Shown: one piece after another, positions 36,626 through 47,241 of the stretch
Layout: each line of letters starts with the position of its first letter
Position numbering within the stretch: the first letter of the stretch is position 1
Assembly: GCF_041345015.1 (NCBI RefSeq)
Contig: NZ_CP166769.1
Coordinates: 124,001-188,000, forward strand
Direction of reading: 5' to 3'
DNA length: 64,000 nt
From: Bartonella sp. DGB1
GTDB taxonomy: Bacteria; Pseudomonadota; Alphaproteobacteria; Rhizobiales; Rhizobiaceae
Notes under the pieces: model-generated
Database searches by the model: none
What the model saw: the letters and a program-made list of their open reading frames with translations, nothing else
What the model was told of the DNA's origin: nothing
Position numbers and translations under genes: made by a program

Positions 36626-38593
36626 TTAGAATGCCTGTCCTATACCAATATATACCCCAAAATATGGATCGTTTTTAGTTCTACGTAAAGGTGTCGCTAT
36701 ATCTAAACGCAATGGACCTACTGCGGTATTATATCTTAAGCCTAATCCTAAAGACATTTTAAATTTTTCTCCAGAGGCAAACCACGCATTTTCACCTACA
36801 TAGCCTATATCGCTAAATATAACTCCGCCAAATGATGAATTAAAATTAGCTCTTAATTCCAATGAGCCTAAAATTAATGAACGTCCTCCAATAGTGACAG
36901 GCTTGCCTTCGCGGTCTTTTACATCAATACCTATGGAACGGTAAGCGTAGCCGCGGATGGTATCTCCTCCTCCTGTATAAAAGATCATATCTGGTGGGAT
37001 GTCTTTCACTTTAGCATTCAATATGGATCCTAACATAGCTTTTCCAGCTATTATAATACTATTAGTTTTATTTAAAGATAAATATCCACGTGTTTCTAGA
37101 GTTGCTTTAATCGCTAAGCTTGAATTAGAGATATTATAGAAAGGAAATATATTAGCTGCTAAATAAAAGCCATGACTAGCATCTGTGGGTATGTCTCTAT
37201 TATCGAAAGTTAGTTGAGTTTGAATTCCGGTCCAGAGAAAATTTCTTTCACGAAAATAATTATCATATGTTTTAGCTTTGGTATTATATGAAGTTACTGT
37301 AGCTGATAATTTTTTTGAGAATTGATGACTGAAAAATAGTTTTAGCATCCAAATATTTTGTAAATAATTATTAAGGACAGATCTATTTTTAGTTAAAAAT
37401 ATTCCGAAATCGCTATTAGGTGTTATCGTACCAGGGCGCAAAAAGCTTGCAGAAAAACTATGGTTGAAGGTATGTTTCATATTTGGAGGTAGATCAATAA
37501 CAGCTGTCGTCGCTATTAATCCTCCTATTCTAGCAGATAATTTTAGACTTTCAGATCTGCCCATAAGATTTCTGTTAAGTAAATTAACTTCTAGGTTAGC
37601 GCCGTCTATATTGGAATATATGGCACCTAATGTTAGATTATATTTGCTATGATTCTGTAAATATACCTCTAATGGTAGATAGCCGTTAGGTGATATTTTA
37701 TCAGCAGGTACAATTTTCACCCCTTGTATATATTCTAGTCTAGATAATCTTTCTTGAGCTTGTCTTATTTCATCTGGATTGTAAATTTTTCCTTTAGGTA
37801 AATTTAACATCCAAAGAAGATAGTCGTTGTCTATATTTGCATCTCCTTTAAGCCAATTAAGATTTATATCTCCATAATATCCGACATCGCCAGGTTCAAT
37901 TACGATAGCAGAAGATATCGTGTTATTTGGATGATAAGCTACTATATTAGTTTCTTTAATATGGGCTGTTGGATATCCACGTTTTTTCCATAATTCTACA
38001 ATATGTTGCCCTGCATTTATAATGATAGGAGATAGAGCAATATTTCCGTCTATATATCCAATTTTATTAAAATTATATGGGTCATTTTTTTTCATTGGAG
38101 AAGGAAGAGGAGATATTTTAGTTTGTTCAAAAGTAAATTGCTTATGGGGGTCAACATATATTTTAATATGATTATTATAAGGTAACTCGGTAGTAATATC
38201 TAAATCGCTGACCTCTGTGTCATTGAGCTTTATGCTAATATAACCACCATAATATGCTTTGTTATAAAGCGCAGTTAATAGATTTTTATAATCTGACCTT
38301 GCCGCTAAGATTAAATTAACACTGCTATCAGTGTTTTTTTCAGTATTATTGAGTAAGGTTGAATAAGATTTAATAAAATCTTCATATTCCTTATCCCCGT
38401 TTATAGTAAAAGAAACGGTATAAATATGCTTAACTATATCTGTAGTTTTTTCTTTTTCTTTTGATGCAAACCAAGAAAAAATAGAAGCATGCGCATAGTT
38501 AGGATAAATTATAGTATAAAATAAAATTATTACACTATATATAATTTTCCTATTTTCGGCTTTAGCAAGAAAAATATTTAACCGCCGTAGCAT
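36626..38593 (-). CDS. tamA: TamA, BamA-family outer-membrane protein
   Basis: This 655-aa Omp85 protein has a hydrophobic N-terminal segment (about residues 19-36, ending YPNYAHA), then POTRA-like domains with SFTINGDKEYEDFIKS and AQERLSRLEYIQGVKIVP. From about residue 310 a 16-strand barrel follows, with FYTGGGDTIRGYAYRSIG (the conserved RGY lid-lock motif) and a C-terminal aromatic ending IGIGQAF typical of outer-membrane barrels. It is the first gene of tamA-tamB. Confidence 0.94.
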   Translation of the reverse strand: MLRRLNIFLAKAENRKIIYSVIILFYTIIYPNYAHASIFSWFASKEKEKTTDIVKHIYTVSFTINGDKEYEDFIKSYSTLLNNTEKNTDSSVNLILAARSDYKNLLTALYNKAYYGGYISIKLNDTEVSDLDITTELPYNNHIKIYVDPHKQFTFEQTKISPLPSPMKKNDPYNFNKIGYIDGNIALSPIIINAGQHIVELWKKRGYPTAHIKETNIVAYHPNNTISSAIVIEPGDVGYYGDINLNWLKGDANIDNDYLLWMLNLPKGKIYNPDEIRQAQERLSRLEYIQGVKIVPADKISPNGYLPLEVYLQNHSKYNLTLGAIYSNIDGANLEVNLLNRNLMGRSESLKLSARIGGLIATTAVIDLPPNMKHTFNHSFSASFLRPGTITPNSDFGIFLTKNRSVLNNYLQNIWMLKLFFSHQFSKKLSATVTSYNTKAKTYDNYFRERNFLWTGIQTQLTFDNRDIPTDASHGFYLAANIFPFYNISNSSLAIKATLETRGYLSLNKTNSIIIAGKAMLGSILNAKVKDIPPDMIFYTGGGDTIRGYAYRSIGIDVKDREGKPVTIGGRSLILGSLELRANFNSSFGGVIFSDIGYVGENAWFASGEKFKMSLGLGLRYNTAVGPLRLDIATPLRRTKNDPYFGVYIGIGQAF

Positions 38594-38877
38594 GTAATAT
38601 GGTATCCTAAATTTGGTAATGATGCTGTAAGTTAATCTTTATATTATATTATAAAAATTAATAATTGATAACTTATTTTAAAAATAGTTATTTTATTATA
38701 ATTTATAAGAGCAAAAATATATTATTTATATAACTTTTATTAAAAAAATCAAAAGCTTTTGTAATAATAATTTACAGAATTATAAAGCTCATGTTATTAA
38801 TATCAGACTATGTCCTATTGAGAACTAATAAATAATAGAGCTAGAATATCTATTAGGTATATTACAGAGTTATAGCA

Positions 38878-40413
38878 ATGATGTCTTATATAAAAACATT
38901 TGCTTTTAGAGGGGTGGAGGCTATTCCTATAGAGGTACAAACGCTAATAGCTAACGGTAAAATGGGTATATCTGTAGTGGGTTTACCAGATAAGGTTGTT
39001 GCTGAGAGTAAAGAAAGGATAACGGCGGCTTTCTTTTCTATTGGTATTAAATTACCAGCTAAAAAAATTATAGTAAATTTATCTCCAGCAGATTTACCTA
39101 AGGAAGGATCTCATTATGATTTACCTATAGCTTTAGGTATTTTACGAGCTATGGAAAAATTAGCTAATTTTCCTTTAGATAAATATTATATATTAGGAGA
39201 ATTAGCTTTAGATGCTTCTATAAAAAAGATTAATGGTGCTTTATTAGCTGCATCTAAAGCGAATGCAGAAAAATGTGGTTTAATTTGTCCAGAATTATGT
39301 AAAAATGAGTTAACGTGGTTGAATGCGCCAATGGATATAATTGCAGCTCCTAATTTATTGTTGTTAATAGAGCATTTATCAGGTAATCAGAAATTACCTG
39401 AGTTAATATTAAGAAAAGATGAAAAAATAAATATAAATAATGCTGGTTTAGATATAGCTGATGTCAAAGGGCAGAGACAAGCTAAAAGAGCTTTAGAAAT
39501 AGCTGCGGCTGGGAGCCATAATTTATTATTTATTGGACCTCCAGGAGCAGGTAAATCAATGTTAGCTTCTAGATTACCCTCTATTTTACCACCTCTAACC
39601 CGCAAAGAATTATTAGAAACTTTAGTTATTTCTTCATTAGCTGGATCTGTAGACCTTGATAATATTTATAGCGGACAGCGTCCATTTCGGGCGCCGCATC
39701 ATTCTGCTTCAATGGCCGCAATGGTAGGGGGCGGACTCAAAATTCGTCCAGGAGAGGTATCTTTAGCGCATAACGGGGTATTATTTTTAGATGAATTACC
39801 TGAATTTGCACCAAAAGTATTAGATTCTTTACGGCAATTATTAGAAACAGGAGAAGTTTCTATAGCTAGAGCAAATTATCATTTATCTTATCCTGCACGA
39901 ATACAATTAATTGCGGCTATGAATCCTTGTCGTTGTGGTAGGGCAGGAGAAGAAGGTTATCATTGTGTTAGAGGTGAAAAATGCCGTTTAGAATATCAAT
40001 CGCGTTTATCAGCTCCATTGCTTGATAGAATAGATTTAAAAGTTGAGCTTCCTAGTGTTACTATTAAAGAATTATTAATAAAAGAAGAATGTGAAACTAG
40101 TGTAGAGATTGCAGCGAGAGTACAACAAGCTAGAAATATTCAGCAACAACGATATAAAAAATTAGCTTTGCCAATAAATTGCAACGCATATTGTCCAAGT
40201 AAATATTTAGAGCAGATATTAAATCTAACTCCTGATGGTAATAAAATGATTAATTTATTAAGTAATAAATTAAAAATATCTGCTAGATCTTTTCATCGTA
40301 TAATGAGAGTAGCCCGCACAATTGCAGATCTAAGTGCTGAGGAGAAATGTGATGCTAAACATATTGCCGAATCAGCAGGATATCGTATGGAAATGCTTAA
40401 CGTTAGTGAATAA
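38878..40413 (+). CDS. comM: YifB/ComM-family Mg-chelatase-like AAA+ ATPase
   Basis: This 511-aa ATPase has an N-terminal Lon-protease-like fold domain (VVGLPDKVVAESKERI, LSPADLPKEGSHYDLP). The AAA+ core has Walker A FIGPPGAGKSMLASRL and Walker B HNGVLFLDELPEF. A C-terminal zinc-type cysteine group CRCGRAGEEGYHC and the Mg-chelatase C domain follow. In naturally competent bacteria ComM is a helicase that helps branch migration of incoming DNA. A second start at 38881 is equally possible. Confidence 0.93.
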   Translation: MMSYIKTFAFRGVEAIPIEVQTLIANGKMGISVVGLPDKVVAESKERITAAFFSIGIKLPAKKIIVNLSPADLPKEGSHYDLPIALGILRAMEKLANFPLDKYYILGELALDASIKKINGALLAASKANAEKCGLICPELCKNELTWLNAPMDIIAAPNLLLLIEHLSGNQKLPELILRKDEKININNAGLDIADVKGQRQAKRALEIAAAGSHNLLFIGPPGAGKSMLASRLPSILPPLTRKELLETLVISSLAGSVDLDNIYSGQRPFRAPHHSASMAAMVGGGLKIRPGEVSLAHNGVLFLDELPEFAPKVLDSLRQLLETGEVSIARANYHLSYPARIQLIAAMNPCRCGRAGEEGYHCVRGEKCRLEYQSRLSAPLLDRIDLKVELPSVTIKELLIKEECETSVEIAARVQQARNIQQQRYKKLALPINCNAYCPSKYLEQILNLTPDGNKMINLLSNKLKISARSFHRIMRVARTIADLSAEEKCDAKHIAESAGYRMEMLNVSE

Positions 40414-40466
40414 TTAAAAAAAATGAAACAATGCGTAAAAAAATACGTTAGATAATATTAAAATAT

Positions 40467-40498
40467 CTTGTAGGATCAATAAAGGATTCTTATATATT
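40467..40498 (+). promoter_or_regulatory. Possible heat-shock (RpoH) promoter of dnaK
   Basis: CTTGTAG, a 15-base spacer, then CTTATATAT, close to the alphaproteobacterial sigma-32 pattern, ending 60 bp before the dnaK start. No CIRCE operator is visible near dnaK or grpE, which agrees with the lack of hrcA. Confidence 0.4.
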
Positions 40499-40557
40499 TA
40501 ATAATTGAAATTTTAATAATGAATAATAAAATTAAATTTGCCTAAGGAGAATTATAA

Positions 40558-42465
40558 ATGGCTAAAGTTATTGGTATTGATCTAGGAACAACTAATTCCT
40601 GTGTTTCTGTGATGGATGGCAAAAATGCTCGTGTTATCGAGAATGCAGAGGGTGCACGTACAACGCCATCTATAGTTGCCTTGTTGTCTGATGGAGAGCG
40701 TTTAGTAGGACAACCAGCTAAGCGTCAAGCTGTTACTAATCCAGATGGTACTATATTTGCTGTGAAACGTCTTATAGGTAGACGTTTTGATGATCCTACT
40801 GTAGAAAAAGATAGTAAATTGGTGCCTTATAAAATTGTAAAAGGTGATAATGGTGATGCATGGGTAGAAGTAGATGGTAAAAAATATTCTCCATCACAAA
40901 TTTCTGCTATGATATTACAAAAAATGAAAGAAACTGCAGAAGCTAATTTAGGAGAAAAAATTGAGCAAGCAGTTATAACTGTTCCAGCTTATTTTAATGA
41001 TGCACAACGTCAAGCTACTAAAGATGCAGGTAAAATAGCAGGATTAGATGTATTACGTATTATTAATGAACCAACAGCTGCCGCGCTAGCTTATGGATTA
41101 GATAAAAAAGATGGTAAGACTATCGCTGTATATGACTTAGGTGGCGGTACTTTTGACGTTTCTATCTTAGAAATTGGTGACGGGGTATTTGAAGTTAAAT
41201 CTACTAATGGTGATACTTTCCTTGGTGGTGAAGATTTTGATATGCGTCTAGTAAGTTATTTTGCTGATGAATTTAAAGCAGAAAATGGTATAGATTTACG
41301 TAATGATAAATTAGCTTTACAACGTTTAAAAGAAGCAGCTGAAAAAGCAAAGGTAGAATTATCTTCTGCACAACAAACAGAAATTAACTTACCGTTCATT
41401 ACTGCAGATGCCTCTGGTCCAAAACATTTAACTATGAAGTTAACTAGAGCAAAGTTTGAATCTTTAGTAGATGATCTTGTTAAACGTACGATTGAACCTT
41501 GTAAAGCAGCTTTAAAAGATGCTGGTTTAAAAGCGGGTGAAGTAGATGAAGTTGTGCTAGTTGGTGGTATGACTCGTATGCCTAAAATTCAAGAAATCGT
41601 GAAAAATTTCTTTGGTAAAGAACCACATAAAGGTGTGAATCCTGATGAGGTTGTAGCTATGGGTGCTGCTATTCAGGCAGGTGTGTTACAAGGTGATGTT
41701 AAAGATGTATTGTTATTAGATGTTACACCTCTTTCTTTAGGGATAGAAACCTTAGGAGGGGTCTTTACAAGACTTATTGAGCGTAACACTACTATTCCTA
41801 CAAAAAAGTCACAAATCTTCTCAACTGCAGATGATAATCAAAGTGCTGTTACTATTCGTGTGGCGCAAGGTGAACGTGAAATGGTCGCCGATAATAAACT
41901 ATTAGGGCAATTTGATCTAGTTGGTATTCCACCAGCTCCTCGTGGGATGCCACAAATAGAAGTTACCTTTGATATTGATGCGAATGGTATAGTCAATGTA
42001 TCTGCTAAAGACAAAGGTACTGGTAAAGAGCATCAAATTCGTATTCAAGCTTCTGGTGGTTTATCAGATGAAGAAATTGAAAAAATGGTAAAAGATGCTG
42101 AAGCTAATGCGGAAGAAGATAAAAAGCGTCGTAATATGGTGGAAGTCAAAAATCAAGCTGAAGCATTAGTACATACTACAGAAAAATCATTGGCTGATTA
42201 CGGTGATAAATTATCTGAAGCTGATAAGAAAGAAATAGAAGCCGCTTTACAAGATTTACGGAGCTCATTAGAAGATACTGATGCTGATGTAATTAAAGGT
42301 AAAACAGAGGTATTAGCTCAGGCTTCAATGAAATTAGGTCAGGCTATGTATGAAGCGCAAGCTAATACAGAAGAAAATTCTGATCAGCCAGATAATACTG
42401 AAGATAAAGACGTTGTTGATGTTGATTTTGAAGAAGTTGACGATGAAGAGAAAAAGAAAAAATAA
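40558..42465 (+). CDS. dnaK: Hsp70 chaperone DnaK
   Basis: This ATP-dependent chaperone is 635 aa. The nucleotide-binding domain has [51 protein letters not shown] and [14 protein letters not shown]. The substrate domain begins near residue 390 ([16 protein letters not shown]). The tail is acidic and ends [19 protein letters not shown] precedes the start. It forms the usual pair with dnaJ, but a terminator lies between them. Confidence 0.98.
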   Translation: MAKVIGIDLGTTNSCVSVMDGKNARVIENAEGARTTPSIVALLSDGERLVGQPAKRQAVTNPDGTIFAVKRLIGRRFDDPTVEKDSKLVPYKIVKGDNGDAWVEVDGKKYSPSQISAMILQKMKETAEANLGEKIEQAVITVPAYFNDAQRQATKDAGKIAGLDVLRIINEPTAAALAYGLDKKDGKTIAVYDLGGGTFDVSILEIGDGVFEVKSTNGDTFLGGEDFDMRLVSYFADEFKAENGIDLRNDKLALQRLKEAAEKAKVELSSAQQTEINLPFITADASGPKHLTMKLTRAKFESLVDDLVKRTIEPCKAALKDAGLKAGEVDEVVLVGGMTRMPKIQEIVKNFFGKEPHKGVNPDEVVAMGAAIQAGVLQGDVKDVLLLDVTPLSLGIETLGGVFTRLIERNTTIPTKKSQIFSTADDNQSAVTIRVAQGEREMVADNKLLGQFDLVGIPPAPRGMPQIEVTFDIDANGIVNVSAKDKGTGKEHQIRIQASGGLSDEEIEKMVKDAEANAEEDKKRRNMVEVKNQAEALVHTTEKSLADYGDKLSEADKKEIEAALQDLRSSLEDTDADVIKGKTEVLAQASMKLGQAMYEAQANTEENSDQPDNTEDKDVVDVDFEEVDDEEKKKK

Positions 42466-42481
42466 TTATTAGATAATATGT

Positions 42482-42520
42482 ATAGGTCGCTTTCAAATAA
42501 GCAAGCGACCTATTTTGTTG
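42482..42520 (+). terminator. Terminator between dnaK and dnaJ
   Basis: A 10-bp GC-containing stem (TAGGTCGCTT / AAGCGACCTA) with a 10-base loop is followed by TTTTGTTGTT, starting 17 bp after dnaK. It probably lowers dnaJ expression relative to dnaK. Confidence 0.85.
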
Positions 42521-42549
42521 TTAAAACTAAAGGTTAAATAGAGTATAAA

Positions 42550-43674
42550 ATGAAAGCTGATTATTACGAACTTTTAGGTGTGGATCGTAGCGTAGATGAA
42601 AAAGGTCTTAAAGCTGCTTTTCGTAAATTAGCCATGAAATATCATCCAGATAAAAATCCTGATGATCCTAAGTCTGAGCAAAAATTTAAAGAATTGGCTG
42701 AAGCTTATGACGTGTTAAAAGATCCTCAAAAAAGAGCCGCATATGATAGATATGGTCATAGTGCTTTTGCTTCCGGTATGGGAGGTAACGCATCTGGTTT
42801 TAGTGGTTTTTCTGGAGTTGATGCTTTTGCTGATATTTTTGAAGATTTTTTTGGTGGTTTTGGAGCTTCACAGCAACGCCGGTGGGATGGTAGTGCAAGA
42901 GGGGAAGACATTAGTTACCAGCTTGAACTGACTCTAGAGGAAGCTTTTTCAGGTAAAAAGGCTAATATAAATATTGAATCTTTAGTAATTTGTGATGAAT
43001 GTAATGGTTCTGGAGCAGAAAAAGATAGTAAACCAATAACATGTCCTGCTTGTAATGGTAATGGTAAGATCCGTAGTGTACAAGGCTTTTTTTCGGTAGA
43101 GAGAAGTTGTTCTAATTGTCACGGCACCGGGCAGATCATTGAAAATCCTTGTAAAAAATGTCACGGAAAAGCAAGGGTAAATAAACCAAGAAATTTAGAA
43201 GTTAATATTCCTGCTGGAGTTGATGACGGGTTACGTATTAAGTTAACAGGTGAGGGAAATGTTGGACTAAGAGGCGGAGCTACTGGAGATTTATATATCT
43301 TTTTATCCGTTAAGAATCATGATTTCTTTCAAAGAGACGGGTTAGATTTACATGCTGCTGTACCTATTTCTATAGTAACGGCCACCTTAGGTGGAGAATT
43401 TGAAATAACTACAATTAGTGGTATAAAAGCTAAGGTCAAAATACCTGCTGGTACACAAACTTCTACGCAATTTCGTTTGAAGGGTAAAGGTATGCCCAGA
43501 TTGCAGTCTAGTGGTAATGGTGATTTATATATACAAATAATTGTAGAGACACCACAAAATTTAACTAAAAGGCAAAAAGAGCTTTTGCAAGAATTTAATG
43601 ATATTTCCTCTGGTGAAACTAGTCCAAAAACTAGTGGTTTTTTAGCTAAAATGCATGATTTTTTTAGCTCATAA
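42550..43674 (+). CDS. dnaJ: Co-chaperone DnaJ (Hsp40)
   Basis: DnaJ stimulates the DnaK ATPase. The 374-aa protein has the J domain with YHPDKNP and a Gly/Phe-rich stretch (about 75-115). Four zinc repeats follow: [24 protein letters not shown] and CKKCHGKA. The fourth repeat lacks its last glycine. C-terminal peptide-binding domains follow. RBS TAAATAGAG is modest. It lies 84 bp after dnaK. Confidence 0.97.
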   Translation: MKADYYELLGVDRSVDEKGLKAAFRKLAMKYHPDKNPDDPKSEQKFKELAEAYDVLKDPQKRAAYDRYGHSAFASGMGGNASGFSGFSGVDAFADIFEDFFGGFGASQQRRWDGSARGEDISYQLELTLEEAFSGKKANINIESLVICDECNGSGAEKDSKPITCPACNGNGKIRSVQGFFSVERSCSNCHGTGQIIENPCKKCHGKARVNKPRNLEVNIPAGVDDGLRIKLTGEGNVGLRGGATGDLYIFLSVKNHDFFQRDGLDLHAAVPISIVTATLGGEFEITTISGIKAKVKIPAGTQTSTQFRLKGKGMPRLQSSGNGDLYIQIIVETPQNLTKRQKELLQEFNDISSGETSPKTSGFLAKMHDFFSS

Positions 43675-43684
43675 AGAATAATCT

Positions 43685-43701
43685 AACCCCATTAAGGGGT
43701 T
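43685..43701 (+). terminator. Small hairpin after dnaJ
   Basis: AACCCC, a 5-base loop, GGGGTT, 10 bp beyond the dnaJ stop. No good U-tract follows, so confidence as a terminator is moderate. Confidence 0.5.
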
Positions 43702-43809
43702 GATTATTGCTTGCAATATATTGGTAAGTTTTAGCTATAAGAATATTATTAATGAGTTATATTTATTCTTCCAATTAGTGAATATTAGCTTATTGGAGTA
43801 TGTTGCATT

Positions 43810-44994
43810 TTATTTATTATTTACCTGGAAAAAGATTTCTAAAAATCTATAATAGATTTTTGTTAATTCTTCTAAGTCTGTTATGTCTACAGCTTCATTC
43901 ACTGCATGCATAGTTTTATTTGTTAAACCAAAATCTATTACTGGGCAGTAGTTTTTTATGAATCTTGCATCTGAAGTACCGCCGCTAGTGGATTTTCTTG
44001 TTTTTATATTAGTAATTTCTTCAATCGCTTGAGATAAATTATTTACAAGTTTAGGCGAGTTAGCTATGAAGCTTTCAGAGGGATTTTTTATCCAGTTTAT
44101 TTTATATTTGAAATCTTTATCAGTAAAATATTCTGCTAATATAGTTTCAATCTTTTCTATTAATTGGACTGATGTCCAATTATCATTAAAACGGATATTA
44201 AATGAAGCACTAGCTTGCATTGGTATAACATTAGTAGCATCATTACCTGTGTCTATAGAAGTTAATTCTAAATTACTTGGGTCGAAATTCTCATTTCCAT
44301 TATCTAATTTTTGAGCGATAAAAATTTGTAATATATCTAGTAATGTAGGTAGTGGATTATTAGCTAACTGTGGATATGCTACATGACCTTGTTTGCCTTT
44401 TATTTTTAAAATAGCGGAGAGAGATCCACGACGTCCAATCTTTATTGTATCACCAAGCTTATTTACGGAAGTTGGTTCACCATTAATTGCGGCATCCCAT
44501 TTTTCATTTTTCTCAGCTGCCCAAGCTAACAATTTTTTTGTACCGTTGATTGCTAGTGATTCTTCATCTCCAGTTACTAAAAATGATATCTTGCCAGGGA
44601 AGTTAGGATAGTTATGCAAGAATCTTGCAACACTTGCTAGCATAGATGCTAGACCTCCTTTCATATCTACAGCTCCTCTGCCATATAATAAATTATCGTC
44701 AATTATGGCGCCGAAAGGATCATATTTCCATTCATTAATATTGCCTGGAGGAACGACATCTAAATGACCACTATACATTAAATGTGGGCCGCCGCTACCA
44801 ATAGAGCCGTAAAAATTAGCTACATCGTAACTAGCATTATCGCTAAAAATAACCGTTTCTCCGTTAATACCAATGTTTTTACATAAGCAAGAAAATAACT
44901 CAATTACACTATTAGAATTAGGAGTAACAGAATTAATTTTTAATAATTCTTGTGTAAGGAAAATAGGATTTTTTATATCTGTTGCTGTAAACAT
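43810..44994 (-). CDS. dapE: Succinyl-diaminopimelate desuccinylase
   Basis: DapE removes succinate from N-succinyl-LL-diaminopimelate. The 394-aa M20-family metallopeptidase shows GHLDVVPPG (zinc histidine), YGRGAVDMKGGLASML (bridging aspartate) and FLVTGDEESLAINGT (catalytic glutamate pair). GEPTSVNKLGDTIKIGRRGS and the C-terminal STSGGTSDARFI complete the family pattern. The downstream neighbour in transcription is the dnaJ gap; the upstream gene is a DUF930 protein 3 bp away. Confidence 0.96.
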   Translation of the reverse strand: MFTATDIKNPIFLTQELLKINSVTPNSNSVIELFSCLCKNIGINGETVIFSDNASYDVANFYGSIGSGGPHLMYSGHLDVVPPGNINEWKYDPFGAIIDDNLLYGRGAVDMKGGLASMLASVARFLHNYPNFPGKISFLVTGDEESLAINGTKKLLAWAAEKNEKWDAAINGEPTSVNKLGDTIKIGRRGSLSAILKIKGKQGHVAYPQLANNPLPTLLDILQIFIAQKLDNGNENFDPSNLELTSIDTGNDATNVIPMQASASFNIRFNDNWTSVQLIEKIETILAEYFTDKDFKYKINWIKNPSESFIANSPKLVNNLSQAIEEITNIKTRKSTSGGTSDARFIKNYCPVIDFGLTNKTMHAVNEAVDITDLEELTKIYYRFLEIFFQVNNK

Positions 44995-44997
44995 TAA

Positions 44998-45405
44998 TTA
45001 TACTCCAGCAGCTGGTACTAAGTAATGTGGATCCCACAAATTTCTAGGAACTAATGTTCCTAGCTCTACTTTAATTTGTTCTATATGGATATGGTCGGAT
45101 TTGGCAGTACAATCATAAGATAAATAATACCATTTATGATTAATTCTTATAGCTGCATGTGGTGCTTTAAAGTTATGATTAGATAAGAAAGTATCTCCAA
45201 AAGCATAGGCGATCATTTTTTCTGGTGATACATTAAGGCTTTGTTTAATTTTTTCCATAGCTGCTATATTACAAGCTTGCTCGATTCTTGTTTGCGGGTC
45301 TAAGGATTTTAGTTGCGATATTTCTCTGCTACTTAAGGCTAAACTATTAGAACTAAATATCACAGCAAATATACATATATATAAAAAATGACGCATATTA
45401 ACCAC
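44998..45405 (-). CDS. DUF930 domain-containing secreted protein
   Basis: This small 135-aa protein has an N-terminal signal peptide (about residues 5-24, ending SNSLALS). The DUF930 hallmark LDPQTRIEQACNIAAMEKI follows, with one conserved cysteine pair (ACNIAA and SYDCTAKS) likely to form a disulfide in the periplasm. Function is unknown. It starts the operon with dapE, an association that I recall from other Rhizobiales. Confidence 0.8.
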   Translation of the reverse strand: MVNMRHFLYICIFAVIFSSNSLALSSREISQLKSLDPQTRIEQACNIAAMEKIKQSLNVSPEKMIAYAFGDTFLSNHNFKAPHAAIRINHKWYYLSYDCTAKSDHIHIEQIKVELGTLVPRNLWDPHYLVPAAGV

Positions 45406-45601
45406 ACATAATAATGAATACTAACATATTATTATGGTATTTATCTTTTTTTTGCAAAATAAATTTAAATAGTTGAACAATTTTGATGCTAAAAAGTTTT
45501 GGTTATATTACTAATTTACTGTAAAGTATTTTATAAAGTTTTTATAAAAGGGAAAAATTTAGGTTGTCTTTTGTTTAATAGATGTTTGAAAGTGATTATT
45601 T

Positions 45602-46324
45602 ATGAGTAATCCAGAGAGTAATATTATATTTGTTTTTGAAGATAAAACTTTGGTGTCTACTTTAGCTACTTTGTTAAGTAATGAAGGATATATAGTAAAT
45701 ATATGTGATAAAAGTGATACCACAATAGATTATATAATTAAAAATACTCCTCATTTAGTTATTTTAGATGCACAACAACCACCCTTAGATAATTTAGAAC
45801 TTGTACGACAATTGCGTCAAAAAACAATGGTACCTATTATTTGTTTGAGTGATAAAAATGATGAATTTGATGAAATACTTGCTTTAAAACTAGGGGCCGA
45901 TGATTATTTTTATAAACCTATGTCAGCACGATTATTTGTAGAAAAAGTTAAAGCCTTATTAAGAAGGATGGATAAGTTAAATCTAAAAAATAATAAAAGC
46001 TATAATCAAGATGAGCAAATTATGGAAAGAGGTAGTTTGATACTTAATAAGGAGCGTCATATTTGTAGTTGGAAAGGTGTAAATATAAGATTGACTGTAA
46101 CAGAATTTTTAATTTTGCAATCATTAGCACAACGACCTGGAGTAGTTAAAAGTCGTGATACTTTAATGGATGAAGCTTATGGAGATCAGGTATATGTAGA
46201 TGATAGAACTATAGATGGTCATTTAAAAAGGCTGAGGAAAAAGTTTAAAAGTATAGATCCTGATTTTAACGCTATTGAAACTTTATACGGTGTTGGTTAT
46301 CTATTTAAAGAGCAAAAAAATTAG
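45602..46324 (+). CDS. chvI: ChvI/BatR-type OmpR-family response regulator
   Basis: The 240-aa regulator has a receiver domain with acidic pair E13/D14, phosphoacceptor D56 (LVILDAQQPPLD) and lysine in YFYKPMS. A winged-helix DNA-binding domain starts from about residue 140 (RLTVTEFLILQSLAQRPG, VYVDDRTIDGHLKRLRKKF). In Rhizobiales ChvI (BvrR, BatR) controls envelope and host-interaction genes. Its kinase ChvG/BvrS normally lies directly downstream; here hprK follows after 7 bp and no kinase gene is present. Confidence 0.9.
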   Translation: MSNPESNIIFVFEDKTLVSTLATLLSNEGYIVNICDKSDTTIDYIIKNTPHLVILDAQQPPLDNLELVRQLRQKTMVPIICLSDKNDEFDEILALKLGADDYFYKPMSARLFVEKVKALLRRMDKLNLKNNKSYNQDEQIMERGSLILNKERHICSWKGVNIRLTVTEFLILQSLAQRPGVVKSRDTLMDEAYGDQVYVDDRTIDGHLKRLRKKFKSIDPDFNAIETLYGVGYLFKEQKN

Positions 46325-46331
46325 AGGCATT

Positions 46332-46766
46332 ATGGAAAAAATATTACATGCCAATTCATTGATTTTAGAAGATGCAGCAATATTGATTGTTGGTAAACCA
46401 GCAAGTGGTAAAACAACTTTAACTTTATCTTTAATAGAAAGAGCAAAATTACAAGCTAGATATGCCTCTATAATAGCCGATGATTATACTAAAATAGTAA
46501 AAATTAATGATAGCTATTGGGCAAAAGTACCTGAAAATATAGCAGGCGCAGTAGAATTAAGAGGCGTAGGTATATTTTCTATACCATATATGAATGAAGG
46601 CAAGATACAACTCTGTGTGTTCTTAGGTGATTGTGATAAAGCAAATTATAATTTTTTATTAGAAAATAATAAAATTAGGCAACTTAATTTGCCAGAGATT
46701 TCTAAAACTTCAATAGTTAACTTATGTTATGCAATTGAATTTACTTTATTTAATCCGGTGTGGTAA
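46332..46766 (+). CDS. hprK: Short HPr kinase/phosphorylase
   Basis: The start ATG 46332 is chosen over an upstream frame-open ATG at 46275, because the latter would overlap chvI and the family starts at the catalytic domain. The 144-aa product has Walker A GKPASGKTT at residues 21-29, ADDYTKI (metal/phosphate site) and the HprK signature RGVGIFSIP. Like other alphaproteobacterial HprK proteins it lacks the N-terminal domain. It is expected to phosphorylate HPr on serine. Confidence 0.9.
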   Translation: MEKILHANSLILEDAAILIVGKPASGKTTLTLSLIERAKLQARYASIIADDYTKIVKINDSYWAKVPENIAGAVELRGVGIFSIPYMNEGKIQLCVFLGDCDKANYNFLLENNKIRQLNLPEISKTSIVNLCYAIEFTLFNPVW

Positions 46767-46841
46767 TATGGTCGCTAAACTATTGACTTGATGGTGAAAA
46801 ATCGTAAAATCATAGGATAATGATTAATAGGAGGAATTATA

Positions 46842-47237
46842 ATGATTGGTATTGTGTTAGTAACACATGGACAATTGGCTGAAGAATTTCGCCTAGCATT
46901 GGAACATGTGACGGGACCACAGAAAGCTTGTGTAGCTGTATGTATTGCACCAAAAGATAATATAGAGGAAAAAAGGTTAGAAGTTTTAAACGCAATAGAA
47001 CAAGTACAAGATGGTAAAGGAGTGATTATACTAACAGATATGTTCGGTGGAACTCCATCTAATATAGCTATTTCTGCTATAGATGATAGTAAAACTGAGA
47101 TAATTGTAGGTGTTAATTTGCCCATGTTAATAAAATTAGCTAATGTTCGTCAAACACATTCGTTAGATGAATGTTTAACTCTGTCTTTGGAAGCAGCTAA
47201 AAAATATACTACCATACCTAGTAGGATAGTAATATAA
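46842..47237 (+). CDS. PTS EIIA component, mannose/fructose family
   Basis: This 131-aa single-domain EIIA has the phosphorylatable histidine at position 9 (IVLVTHGQLAEEF) and the conserved ILTDMFGGTPSNIA loop. No EIIB, EIIC or EIID genes are adjacent, so it is likely a regulatory PTS protein rather than part of a sugar permease. AGGAGG precedes the start. It lies between hprK and hpr, as is typical for Rhizobiales. Confidence 0.93.
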   Translation: MIGIVLVTHGQLAEEFRLALEHVTGPQKACVAVCIAPKDNIEEKRLEVLNAIEQVQDGKGVIILTDMFGGTPSNIAISAIDDSKTEIIVGVNLPMLIKLANVRQTHSLDECLTLSLEAAKKYTTIPSRIVI

Positions 47238-47241
47238 TAAT

